Source: Neptunomonas qingdaonensis (GTDB lineage Bacteria; Pseudomonadota; Gammaproteobacteria; Pseudomonadales; Balneatricaceae). Taken from it: DNA of 64,000 nucleotides. The DNA is taken from assembly GCF_900113275.1 (NCBI RefSeq), contig NZ_FOOU01000003.1:62001-126000 (forward strand). The letters run 5' to 3'. The position numbers and the translations under genes were made by a program. Below the pieces are notes generated by a model, which did not search any database, was not told the origin of the DNA, and saw only the letters and a list, made by a program, of their open reading frames with translations. Shown piece after piece: positions 1-8,332 of the stretch. The stretch's first letter is position 1. Each line of letters starts with the position of its first letter.

Positions 1-1
1 T

Positions 2-352
2 GAATCCATCACACTGGATCGTGAAGCAGCGCATCTGAAAGATGAATTAATGCCGCGTTATGCTGAGCTGATTTACAATGGCTTCTGGTGGTCTGAGGAG
101 CGTAAAATGCTGCAGCAGATGATCGACTATAGCCAACGTTATGTTAATGGTGATGTTCGTCTGAAGTTGTATAAAGGTAACGTTATTGTTGTAGGTCGCC
201 GCTCAGATGATAGTTTGTTTGATGAAAGCATTGCGACATTTGAAGATGATGCGGGTTCATACAATCAGAAAGATGCAGAGGGCTTTATCAAGCTTAATGC
301 TCTGCGTATGCGTATCGCTTCCAGCAAAGGCCGGAATTTACTTGAAGACTGA
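2..352 (+). CDS. argG: Argininosuccinate synthase, C-terminal part (partial)
   Basis: The reading frame is open from the window edge to a TGA at 350-352 and gives 116 C-terminal residues. The sequence [15 protein letters not shown] followed by [14 protein letters not shown] matches the C-terminal tetramerisation region of argininosuccinate synthase, which joins citrulline and aspartate using ATP in arginine synthesis in the cytoplasm. The catalytic N-terminal part lies outside the window. A strong terminator follows at once, so this gene ends its transcript. The identification rests on remembered family sequence and is secure. Confidence 0.95.
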   Translation, partial: ESITLDREAAHLKDELMPRYAELIYNGFWWSEERKMLQQMIDYSQRYVNGDVRLKLYKGNVIVVGRRSDDSLFDESIATFEDDAGSYNQKDAEGFIKLNALRMRIASSKGRNLLED

Positions 353-374
353 ATATCAAAAGTGAACGATGATG

Positions 375-402
375 AAAAACCCGCTCATTAGCGGGTTTTT
401 TT
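375..402 (+). terminator. Rho-independent terminator after argG
   Basis: A perfect 10-bp stem, AAAAACCCGC / GCGGGTTTTT, encloses a 6-nt loop and runs into seven T. It sits 23 bp after the argG stop and separates argG from the secretion-associated genes downstream. Confidence 0.93.
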
Positions 403-466
403 GTATAAAAAGCGTTTTTCTAATAGGCTGATTTATATTGGTTTATGTTTTTTAAGATGCGAGTGA

Positions 467-2038
467 ATGCCTAACAGCCGTTTCGGAAAATCAGTACTGA
501 TTATCGACTATAAACTTGAAGAGCTTTCCAGGCTGAGAAGTATCGTGTCTGGTTTAGGTTTTGAGCAAGTGGAAGCCGCCTCGTCTGTTAATATGGCTGT
601 CAGTTACCTTCGTGAGCAGGCGTTTGATGTTGTCCTGGTCGCTTATGATTTAGGCAAGGCTGAAAAAAACGGTTTGCAGGTTGTTCAGGAGGCCTTTGCG
701 GAAAAACTGAATGTATTTCAAACACTCTTTTTACTGATTATTGATTCCGCATACTCTTCCCTGCTGGTTGGTTCACTTGAGAGTGCCCCGGATGCATATA
801 TTTCTCGTCCCTATGATAGAGCTAAAATTCAAAACCTCCTTGAAAAATTACAGCGTGTAAAAAAAGCGGTATTGCGTGTTGAAGAATCGATGGATAACGC
901 ACAGTGGAGTCGGGCGTTAGAGTATTGTGTCCGTTTGATTGATATTTATCCTGGCTTGAAAGTCTATCTTGAGCGGTTACAAGGTATCTGTCTGCTGGAG
1001 TCGGGGAGCTATCAGGAAGCTGAAGTATTGTTTGGCCGCATAGTCATGTCGCGAAAACAGGTATGGGCTCAGGTGGGGCAGGGGATGGCTTTCTATTATT
1101 TGGGTCGGCATAAGGAGGCAATCAATGTACTGCAGCAGGTTGTTGTGCAACAGCATATCTCTGTTGAGGCTTTTTCCTGGCTGGCGAGAAGCCTGCATGT
1201 ATCGGGTGATTTGACTCAATCCATCGTGTTGATGCGTAAAGCTGTCTTGTTGCAGCCTTCTGTTCCACAGCTTCAGTCAGAAATGGGTAATTTGGCAGCT
1301 AGCGCTGAGGATTGGCCATTGGCGATAGATGCATTTCGTGATGTCCTAAAATATTCCCGCTATTCCGTATTCCAGGAACCCGACCACTACTTTTCATTAG
1401 TGCGTTGTTTAATTGCGCAACACCAGGTCAAAAATGGCAATAAAGAAGAGTTGGAGCTTGAGGCACTGCGTGTCATGGAAAGTGTGGTCCGGGATTTTGT
1501 CGGTGATATAACCGTCAAGTTCCGGGCGCATCTGCTGCTGGCAGAACTTCGCAGTGTGCTGGATTTTGAGGTAATGGCTGAAGCAGAGTTGGCCCAAGCC
1601 GTAGGCTTATATGAGCAGTTTTCAGCTGAAGACCAGTGGCGCTGGATGGATTGGATGACCGATGCAGCAGACGGCAAGCCGAGTATTGAGACAGTCAAAT
1701 CCATCAAAGGGAAGCTGTTACAAGAGGTCAATGCCGAGTCCTGGGTTGAGTTGATGCGTGCGGGCTTGCAGCATTATAAGAAGGGAGATCTGGAGCGGGC
1801 TGCCGAGCTGTTTTTTCAGGCGGATAATGCTGATGCAGACTGTGTTTCAGTGATATTGAATTTTGCACAAGTTATTATCGAGCGTAAATCACTCGCCGGG
1901 AATAACGTCTCGGTAGAGCAGTGGGTAGCTTGCCTGGCCTGTTTAAATCGGCTGCATTTTGGTGTGCTTTCTGTTAAACAACAAAAGCGCTATAAAGCAC
2001 TCATGCAGCGTTACTCTGCGATTTATACCCGCTCCTAG
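467..2038 (+). CDS. Pseudo-receiver / TPR repeat protein
   Basis: This 523-residue cytoplasmic protein has a response-regulator receiver fold at about residues 8-130, then TPR-like helical repeats at about 140-300 (for example a motif near 200-235 with GMAFYYLGRHKEA), and a helical C-terminal half. The acidic pocket residue is present (VLIID, D14). The usual phospho-acceptor position reads VLVAYDLG, with Ala59 where the family has Asp, and the conserved Lys is Arg (SRPYD). Phosphorylation is therefore unlikely. The architecture resembles the VieB-like receiver-TPR proteins of Pseudomonas and Vibrio. It lies upstream of a Lap-type secretion cluster and may serve as a protein-interaction regulator there. 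That role is inferred. Confidence 0.75.
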   Translation: MPNSRFGKSVLIIDYKLEELSRLRSIVSGLGFEQVEAASSVNMAVSYLREQAFDVVLVAYDLGKAEKNGLQVVQEAFAEKLNVFQTLFLLIIDSAYSSLLVGSLESAPDAYISRPYDRAKIQNLLEKLQRVKKAVLRVEESMDNAQWSRALEYCVRLIDIYPGLKVYLERLQGICLLESGSYQEAEVLFGRIVMSRKQVWAQVGQGMAFYYLGRHKEAINVLQQVVVQQHISVEAFSWLARSLHVSGDLTQSIVLMRKAVLLQPSVPQLQSEMGNLAASAEDWPLAIDAFRDVLKYSRYSVFQEPDHYFSLVRCLIAQHQVKNGNKEELELEALRVMESVVRDFVGDITVKFRAHLLLAELRSVLDFEVMAEAELAQAVGLYEQFSAEDQWRWMDWMTDAADGKPSIETVKSIKGKLLQEVNAESWVELMRAGLQHYKKGDLERAAELFFQADNADADCVSVILNFAQVIIERKSLAGNNVSVEQWVACLACLNRLHFGVLSVKQQKRYKALMQRYSAIYTRS

Positions 2039-2107
2039 CTATATAAGTTGCTTATAATAACTTTCTGGTTATACCAGCTCCTGACTGTGAACTCTTAAGC
2101 CAGATGG

Positions 2108-2476
2108 TTAAATCCAGGGTTCATCATCTGAAAGTATCGATGTATTTGCCTCGTTACCTTCATCTTTATTGTCGTCATCCTGGTTAATAATCGTCCTTGC
2201 CAATTTACGCGTTAGCAACTTTCGCTGTGCAGCATCAGGAAGATCGGTGAAAATAATCAAGTTGCGAGACACTAATAACTCAATAAGGTCTTCAACGATA
2301 CGCGCAATTGCTGAGTCCGAATGCCCGAGGTATGCGTCCGGCGTTACGGTATCATCGTTGACGGATAAAAAAGCCAGCACATCAGGATGCTTAAGGTCGG
2401 CGGGTTCCGCGCCTTCTTGCATTGTTTCGGATAGGCTGATGATGCGGCCTTGCGTATTGCGCAGAGCATATAACAT
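2108..2476 (-). CDS. Small acidic conserved hypothetical protein
   Basis: A 122-residue protein with no signal peptide or membrane segment. It begins MLYALRNTQGRIISL, has a central helical stretch (IARIVEDLIELLVSRNLI) followed by FTDLPDAAQRKLLTRKLAR, and ends in a very acidic tail (DDDNKDEGNE...DDEPWI). The TDLP-AAQ-KLL core resembles small proteins of pseudomonads that I recall being mislabelled as tryptophan synthase beta-like. No enzymatic motif is visible. It is transcribed divergently from the type I secretion genes, with about 70 bp between. An overlapping open frame on the plus strand (2169-2501) has no family resemblance. Function unknown. Confidence 0.7.
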   Translation of the reverse strand: MLYALRNTQGRIISLSETMQEGAEPADLKHPDVLAFLSVNDDTVTPDAYLGHSDSAIARIVEDLIELLVSRNLIIFTDLPDAAQRKLLTRKLARTIINQDDDNKDEGNEANTSILSDDEPWI

Positions 2477-2544
2477 AAATCATCTTCTTTCAGTTACTTA
2501 GATACATGTTAGTATGTAGGCTTTTGTAGATATTGGTCAAGAAA

Positions 2545-4665
2545 ATGGAAGCAGCACACGACTCTCTTCTTAATTGTTTAGTGCATTTGACCCAACAGAA
2601 TCATCGTCCCATGTCGGCGGATGCACTTCGGGAAGGCTTGCCCCTTGTTAATCATCAGTTAACCCCAAAGCTATTTGTCAGAGCTGCAAAAAGAGCAGGT
2701 TTTACTTCACGCATTGTGAAACGAGACCTGTCAAAAATATCAACGCTGACGCTACCCGTCGTACTTCTGTTAAACGATGACCAGGCTTGCATCTTTCAGG
2801 AAATTGATCCGCAGACGGGTGATGCTGTCATTATTCAGCCGGAAAGTGGTGGGGTTCACCAGGTATCCATGAGCGCCTTAGACGCTGATTACTCCGGATA
2901 TGCAATCTTTGTTCGTTTGGAATATAGGTTTACCGAGCGGGTATCCCGTGTTTTAGATCAGCAAGAGGGGCATTGGTTCTGGGGAACTATTTGGCGTTCT
3001 GCAAAAATTTACCGGGATGTCCTGGTCGCTTCGTTTCTGATTAATTTATTTGTATTAGCGAACCCGCTTTTCGTCATGAATGTTTATGACCGGGTGGTGC
3101 CGAATAATGCCATTGAAACACTCTGGGTGTTGGCTATTGGTGTATTCGTTGTTTACCTGTTTGATTTTGGTTTGAAGATGTTGCGTGCCTATTTTATTGA
3201 GTTGGCCGGTAAAAAGACAGACATCCTGTTATCCTCTATGTTGTTCGAAAAAGTCATGTCGTTACAGTACGGCTCCATGCCGCGTTCAGTGGGCGCGTTT
3301 TCGAGTAATTTGCGTGAGTTTGAAAGTATCCGCGCTTTTCTTAGTTCTACCACCAATTCTATTCTGATAGACCTTCCGTTCGCTGTTATTTTTCTTATCG
3401 TGATCGGGATGCTCGGTGGACCTTTGGTCATCGTGCCGTTAGTCGGTATCCCGATTATTATTATTTACTCTCTGTTTGTCACCGGTAAGCTTAAAGCGGC
3501 GGTAGAAAAAACCTTTGCTTCCTCAGCGCAAAAAAATGCCACGCTGGTTGAATGTCTTACAGCGATGGAAACCGTTAAAACCCAGCGTGCCGCATCGTCT
3601 CTGCAGTTACGCTGGGAGCAGGCCGTCGGATATATTGCTAAGTGGGGCATGCAGGCGAAAATGCTGTCTGTTTCAGTGATGAATGTTGCCGGTTTGGTGA
3701 CGCAGCTCTGCTCTGTTTCGCTTGTGATTTATGGCGTCTACCTGATAGCTGAACGTGAGTTGTCGATGGGTGCTTTGATCGCTTGTGTGATCCTTTCGGG
3801 GCGGGTATTGCAGCCGATGGCGCAAGTGGCGAGTCTTGTTACAAACTTTCATCAGTCTAAAACGGCGTTAGATACGCTGGATAGTATTATGCAGCTGCCG
3901 GATGAAAGAGATAAGGATCGGCAATTTGTGCATCGTCCCGAGTTAGAGGGAAAGATTGAATTTAAAGATGTCTGTTTTAAATATCCGGGCACAGAGCAGC
4001 TATCATTAGAAAAGGTATCGTTCACACTGAAGCCGGGAGAAAAGGTCGCATTAATTGGCCGTATTGGTTCAGGTAAGTCGACGATAGAAAAATTGATGAT
4101 GGGGTTATATAAGCCCGATGAAGGATCAATCCGGTTGGATGATATTGATCTGAATCAGATAGATCCTGTCGACCTGCGCAGGCATATTGGTTATGTGCCG
4201 CAGGATATTATGCTTTTTGATGGCACGGTACGGGATAATATCGTCATGGGCTCACCTGAAGTCAGGGATGAAACTCTGCTGGAGGTGGCTGCATTAGCGG
4301 GTGTTGACCGGTTTGTGCATCGCCATCCATTGGGTTTTGATTTGCCTGTCGGTGAGCGAGGTGCCGCCCTTTCGGGTGGGCAGCGCCAAGCTGTGGCCAT
4401 TGCCCGGGCGTTAATTCATAAACCCGCCATTTTGATTTTGGATGAACCTACCAACTCGATGGATAATGCATCCGAAGAGTTTATCCGAAGTCAGTTGGCC
4501 GCCTACGGCAAGGATCGCTCTATTATGCTGGTTACTCACAAAATGTCGCTGCTCTCGCTGGTCGATAGAATTATTGTGATGGATAGTGGTCTGGTTGTGG
4601 CAGATGGGCCTAAAGCAGTTGTATTGGATGCCCTCAAACAAGGTCGTCTGCATATTCAGCGTTAA
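2545..4665 (+). CDS. Type I secretion ABC transporter (LapB/LssB type)
   Basis: This inner-membrane ATPase would export a large unfolded protein across both membranes together with the HlyD and TolC-like proteins that follow. Order of parts: an N-terminal C39-peptidase-like domain (about 1-125) that begins DSLLNCL where active peptidases have a catalytic DC, so the Cys is Ser and the domain is non-proteolytic; six-helix transmembrane region (about 155-430); ATPase with Walker A GRIGSGKST (about 505), signature LSGGQRQ (about 609) and Walker B ILILDEPT (about 630). Length of 706 is normal for the family. I chose ATG 2545; an in-frame TTG at 2533 adds four residues, and neither has a strong ribosome binding site. 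The LapB-like degenerate domain suggests an adhesin or RTX substrate without a GG leader. Confidence 0.92.
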   Translation: MEAAHDSLLNCLVHLTQQNHRPMSADALREGLPLVNHQLTPKLFVRAAKRAGFTSRIVKRDLSKISTLTLPVVLLLNDDQACIFQEIDPQTGDAVIIQPESGGVHQVSMSALDADYSGYAIFVRLEYRFTERVSRVLDQQEGHWFWGTIWRSAKIYRDVLVASFLINLFVLANPLFVMNVYDRVVPNNAIETLWVLAIGVFVVYLFDFGLKMLRAYFIELAGKKTDILLSSMLFEKVMSLQYGSMPRSVGAFSSNLREFESIRAFLSSTTNSILIDLPFAVIFLIVIGMLGGPLVIVPLVGIPIIIIYSLFVTGKLKAAVEKTFASSAQKNATLVECLTAMETVKTQRAASSLQLRWEQAVGYIAKWGMQAKMLSVSVMNVAGLVTQLCSVSLVIYGVYLIAERELSMGALIACVILSGRVLQPMAQVASLVTNFHQSKTALDTLDSIMQLPDERDKDRQFVHRPELEGKIEFKDVCFKYPGTEQLSLEKVSFTLKPGEKVALIGRIGSGKSTIEKLMMGLYKPDEGSIRLDDIDLNQIDPVDLRRHIGYVPQDIMLFDGTVRDNIVMGSPEVRDETLLEVAALAGVDRFVHRHPLGFDLPVGERGAALSGGQRQAVAIARALIHKPAILILDEPTNSMDNASEEFIRSQLAAYGKDRSIMLVTHKMSLLSLVDRIIVMDSGLVVADGPKAVVLDALKQGRLHIQR

Positions 4666-4674
4666 GGAAGTGGT

Positions 4675-6006
4675 ATGACTCAGAAGCAAAATGCAGCGGC
4701 GGATGATTTACATTATATGCCCAGTGTTAGTGAAGCATTATTGGAGCAGGCGCCTAAAGGGGCGCGCACTTTACTTTGGTGTATGGTTGCTTTTGTTGTT
4801 ATCGCTATTCTGTGGGCCAGTTGGGCTACGCTGGATGAAATCAGTCGTGGCGAAGGCGAGATTATTCCTTCAAAGCAACTACAAGTCGTGCAGAACTTAG
4901 AGGGGGGGATAATTTCTCAGATTTTAGTCTCTGAAGGCGAGCTCGTTGAGAAAGGGCAGGTGTTGTTACGCATTGATGACACGCGTTTTGCCAGTTCTTT
5001 TAAAGAGAGCCGGGTACGAGAGCTTGAGCTGCTGGCCAAAGCCGCTCGTTTAAAAGCGGAAGCAGCCGGCCAGCCATTCGTTGTGCCAGAAGACTTTCCT
5101 GAAGAATACAGATCTTTGGTTGAGCAGGAACAAACGCTGCATCTGGCGAGAAAGAATGAATTAAATGCCACTCTGGATATTTTAAACCAACAAATTGCGC
5201 AGAAACGACAGGAGTTGCGTCAGGCTGAATCTAAGGCAACGCAGCTTTCCCGCAGTTTTGATTTGTTGAATAGGGAGATGAGGATCACCCAGCCGCTTGT
5301 CGGCGAAGGGGTTATTTCTGAGGTTGAATTCCTGCGTCTGAGGCGACAAGTGAACGATCTGGCTGGAGAGTTGGATGGTATTCGTCTGAGTATTCCGCGG
5401 ATTAAATCGGGGATGAGTGAAACGCAACAAAAACTGGCAGAAGCAGAATTTCAGTTTATCAGTGTATCCAGAGCAGAGCTGAATGAAGTTTTATCTGAAG
5501 CCGCGCGTTTAAAAGAAGCGTTGGGGGGCATGCAGGATAAAATAACCCGCACCGAAGTTCGCTCGCCTGTTAAAGGAACCGTAAAACAGTTGTTAATCAA
5601 TACGGTTGAAGGCGTTATTCAACCGGGGGATGAATTAATTAATATTATTCCCTGGGAAGATACTCTTTTAGTTGAAGCTAAATTAAAACCTTCTGATATT
5701 GCTCAGGTCAGTGCAGGTCAAAGAGCTATTATTAAAGTATCGGCTTATGATTTTAGTATTTATGGAGGCGTCGGGGCTGAAGTGAGTTTTGTTTCTCCGA
5801 GTACGGTATTAGATGAGGAGGGATTACCTCATTATATTGTCCGCTTGAAAACCGACCAGCCCTATATTGGTAAAGATCAAACACGCCTGCCTCTGATTAG
5901 TGGTATGACCGTCGGGGTCGATATATTGACCGGTAAAAAAACAGTCTTGGATTATTTATTAAAGCCTATTCTTAAAGGTAAAAACCGCGCATTAACAGAG
6001 CGTTAA
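4675..6006 (+). CDS. HlyD-family type I secretion adaptor
   Basis: The 443-residue membrane-fusion protein bridges the ABC exporter and the outer-membrane channel. It has a short cytoplasmic N-terminus, one transmembrane segment at about 33-52 (LLWCMVAFVVIAILWASW), a lipoyl/barrel half near VVQNLEGGIISQILVSEGELV, a long coiled coil through about 120-290, and the second half at TRTEVRSPVKGTVKQL. The C-terminal region with VGVDILTGKKTVLDYLLKP is typical of HlyD/LapC/PrtE adaptors. It begins 9 bp after the ABC gene with AGGAAG upstream of its ATG, so the two are co-transcribed. Confidence 0.93.
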   Translation: MTQKQNAAADDLHYMPSVSEALLEQAPKGARTLLWCMVAFVVIAILWASWATLDEISRGEGEIIPSKQLQVVQNLEGGIISQILVSEGELVEKGQVLLRIDDTRFASSFKESRVRELELLAKAARLKAEAAGQPFVVPEDFPEEYRSLVEQEQTLHLARKNELNATLDILNQQIAQKRQELRQAESKATQLSRSFDLLNREMRITQPLVGEGVISEVEFLRLRRQVNDLAGELDGIRLSIPRIKSGMSETQQKLAEAEFQFISVSRAELNEVLSEAARLKEALGGMQDKITRTEVRSPVKGTVKQLLINTVEGVIQPGDELINIIPWEDTLLVEAKLKPSDIAQVSAGQRAIIKVSAYDFSIYGGVGAEVSFVSPSTVLDEEGLPHYIVRLKTDQPYIGKDQTRLPLISGMTVGVDILTGKKTVLDYLLKPILKGKNRALTER

Positions 6007-6111
6007 GTCAGCATGTGCAATATTTACAGCGCTTTTCAAAATTTGTCTGAAATGGCAGGGGTACATTTTTCTACTATGCTTTGGAATGGTTGTAATTAAT
6101 GGGGCATTCAG

Positions 6112-6822
6112 ATGAAACTGTATATTGTTTCTGCCAATAAGGAAGTTGTTTCTCGCTGGGCTGGATTTGCAGAGGCGCTCGAATATTCAATTGAAGTTGT
6201 TGACGTAAATCAGCTATCATTGCGAAAATTTAATGATCATGGTTGTGGGCTTATTCATATCAGTTCATTAAATAGCGCAAAAGATAGTCCGGCAAAAGAC
6301 AGTCCGGTAAAAGACAGTCCGGTAAAAGATAGTCCGGTAAAAGATTATCTGCTCGATCAATTATGTGTCAAATATCCATTGATTAAGTGGGTGGCACTGA
6401 GTGATCAGCCAAGTGATGCCGAAGGGCTTTCTTATTTAGGAAGCGGCTTTCGCGGTTATATAAATACCTATGTAACGAAGTCATTATTTCATGAGCTTCT
6501 TAATGTGGTTATGAAAAATGATATCTGGGCTGGCCCCTCTTTAACCCAGCGTTTATTGAAACAGTATTTAGCTGCCCCATTGCGCAGTGATCTGGAGCAT
6601 GACATTACTCATGTTCAGCACGATAGTGATCAATATGGATTTACTGATCGTGAAGATCAGGTGCTTGATATCTTGATAACAGGCGCATCGAATAAAGAGA
6701 TAGCCAGAGAACTGGGAATAACAGAAAGGACAATAAAAGCGCATGTGGCGTCATTATTACACAAGACGGGCACAAAGGACCGCGTGTTATTGATTCTTAA
6801 ATTAGCACATCAAACAGCGTAA
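6112..6822 (+). CDS. LuxR-type regulator with atypical receiver and 5-residue repeats
   Basis: A 236-residue protein with a receiver-like N-terminus (about 1-140) and a GerE/LuxR helix-turn-helix at about 180-232 (FTDREDQVLDILITGASNKEIARELG, shown in parts, then RTIKAHV). The place where a phospho-acceptor Asp would follow the third strand reads GLIHISSL, so there is no obvious acceptor. Residues 56-78 are a tandem KDSPV repeat encoded by a 15-bp DNA repeat, probably an expanded surface loop. The gene sits between the adaptor and the TolC-like gene of the secretion system and likely controls them or the substrate gene. That role is inferred from position. Confidence 0.82.
   Translation: MKLYIVSANKEVVSRWAGFAEALEYSIEVVDVNQLSLRKFNDHGCGLIHISSLNSAKDSPAKDSPVKDSPVKDSPVKDYLLDQLCVKYPLIKWVALSDQPSDAEGLSYLGSGFRGYINTYVTKSLFHELLNVVMKNDIWAGPSLTQRLLKQYLAAPLRSDLEHDITHVQHDSDQYGFTDREDQVLDILITGASNKEIARELGITERTIKAHVASLLHKTGTKDRVLLILKLAHQTA
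6277..6345 (+). repeat. 15-bp tandem repeat inside the LuxR-type gene
   Basis: Four full copies and a partial fifth of GYAAAAGAYAGTCCG (Y = C or T) run in frame, giving A/V-K-D-S-P units. Copies differ only at one to two positions, so the array is recent. Loss or gain of units would change linker length without breaking the frame. Confidence 0.9.
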
Positions 6823-6843
6823 AACTTATATAAGGAGAGTCTG

Positions 6844-8205
6844 GTGATTTTAAAAAGAACCTTGCTGGTTGTAGCTGTCATGTTCAGCTCAGTGCAGGCG
6901 ACTTATGCGAGCCAGTTAGAAGAGATCGTGACCAGATCAGTGCTGTCCAGCCCTGAGGTTAAGCGAAGCATGGATGCCCGCAATGCTGTTTATGAAGAGG
7001 TCCGTCAGGCCCGCGGTGGTTTTTATCCAAAAATCGATATAGCTGCAGGCGTTGGCTATGAATGGACAAAAAATACCACCACGCAAAATGTCGGTGATGG
7101 CGATGTAGAGCTGAGGCGGCGTGAAGCCAGTATCAGCCTGCGCCAAATGCTGTTTGATGGCTTTTTGACCGATAGTGAAGTGGATCGTCATGCCTCCCGT
7201 TTGGAAGCAAATAATCACCATTTGAGAGAAGTGGCTGAAGAGAAGGCTCTGGAAACTACACGCGCTTATCTTGAGGTGATTAAACGTCAGGAGTTGTTGA
7301 ATCAGGCGAACGAAACCCTCTATAACCATGTGCGGGTATATGAGCAAATTCGAAAACGTTCGGAATCAGGTTTGGGAACATTGGCATCCATCCAGCAGGC
7401 GACAGGTCGATTAGCGCTGGCCGAAGTGAATGTCCTGTCTGCTGAGAATAACCTGCGTGATGCGCAAGTCACATTCCAGCGTGTCGTGGGAGATAAGGCG
7501 CCGGATACACTGGAAACTCCGCTATTTAATTTGTCTTCTTTGCCTGAGAGTGAAAGTGATTCTGTAAAACGCGCAACCGTTAATCATCCAACATTAAAAT
7601 TAGCTCAGGCCGATATTCAGGCCGCTCAGTCACAATATGATTCTGCGCGTAGTCTGATGTACCCTAAGCTGAATTTTGAAGTAGACCGCAACTGGAATAA
7701 TAATATCGATGGCGTTGAAGGTGATAATGAAGACCTGACGGCAATGTTTCGTGTTCGTTATAATATTTACAATGGTGGGTCTGACAAAGCCAGAATTCGC
7801 CAGACCCGCCACCAGATTAATGAAGCCAAAGACATTAAGGATAATGCCTTACGCCAAACCGTTGAAGGTGTCAGCCTTTCCTGGAACGCCTACGAAATTC
7901 TGGGGCGTCAGTTAGCTTTTTTCGAGAAGCATGTGGACTCCAGTTCGCAGACGCGTGACTCTTACCTGAAGCAATTCAATATTGGCCAGCGCTCATTGCT
8001 GGATCTGTTAGATACAGAAAATGAGGTGTTTTCTTCCAAGAATGCCTTAATAGCCGCAAAGTATGATTACCTGCTCGCTCAGTACCGCTTGGTTAATGGT
8101 ATGGGGGAGATGCTGGAGTTGCTTAAAGTTGATCTTGAACCTTTAGCCTCAACTGCTTTACCAGAAGACAAGATCAGAACAGGGCAAACAACGCCAAAAT
8201 ATTAA
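6844..8205 (+). CDS. TolC-family outer-membrane efflux/secretion channel
   Basis: A 453-residue outer-membrane factor that completes the type I exporter. A GTG start at 6844 is preceded by AAGGAG at a good distance, and gives a signal peptide (ILKRTLLVVAVMFSSVQATYAS). The mature part has two OEP repeats: helices with LETTRAYLEVIKRQELL and NLRDAQVTFQRVVG, then HPTLKLAQADIQAAQSQYD and FNIGQRSLLDLLDTENEVF. The SLLDLLDTENE motif is characteristic of LapE/TolC-type channels of RTX adhesin exporters. It closes the secretion cluster. The substrate gene is not within the window. Confidence 0.92.
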   Translation: MILKRTLLVVAVMFSSVQATYASQLEEIVTRSVLSSPEVKRSMDARNAVYEEVRQARGGFYPKIDIAAGVGYEWTKNTTTQNVGDGDVELRRREASISLRQMLFDGFLTDSEVDRHASRLEANNHHLREVAEEKALETTRAYLEVIKRQELLNQANETLYNHVRVYEQIRKRSESGLGTLASIQQATGRLALAEVNVLSAENNLRDAQVTFQRVVGDKAPDTLETPLFNLSSLPESESDSVKRATVNHPTLKLAQADIQAAQSQYDSARSLMYPKLNFEVDRNWNNNIDGVEGDNEDLTAMFRVRYNIYNGGSDKARIRQTRHQINEAKDIKDNALRQTVEGVSLSWNAYEILGRQLAFFEKHVDSSSQTRDSYLKQFNIGQRSLLDLLDTENEVFSSKNALIAAKYDYLLAQYRLVNGMGEMLELLKVDLEPLASTALPEDKIRTGQTTPKY

Positions 8206-8288
8206 CAGAATGATTTTTGTCTGTTAGCGGTGCGTTTGCAATATAAGGGCTTCGCCGATAAAATCGCGCCTGCTTGATGAAGTCTTTG

Positions 8289-8314
8289 AAAGGGTTGCTG
8301 AGAGGCAGCCCTTT
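8289..8314 (+). terminator. Possible terminator after the TolC-like gene
   Basis: AAAGGG-tt-GCTG / CAGC-CCTTT forms an interrupted stem with a short loop, followed by a weak T-rich tail (TTCGTTT). It lies between the secretion genes and the mevalonate operon and probably separates their transcripts. Confidence 0.5.
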
Positions 8315-8332
8315 TCGTTTATATGGGTCAAT

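Noticed and set aside
2169-2501. A plus-strand frame opposite the small acidic protein gene
   Set aside because: Ser/Arg-rich shadow translation of the minus-strand gene, with no family resemblance.
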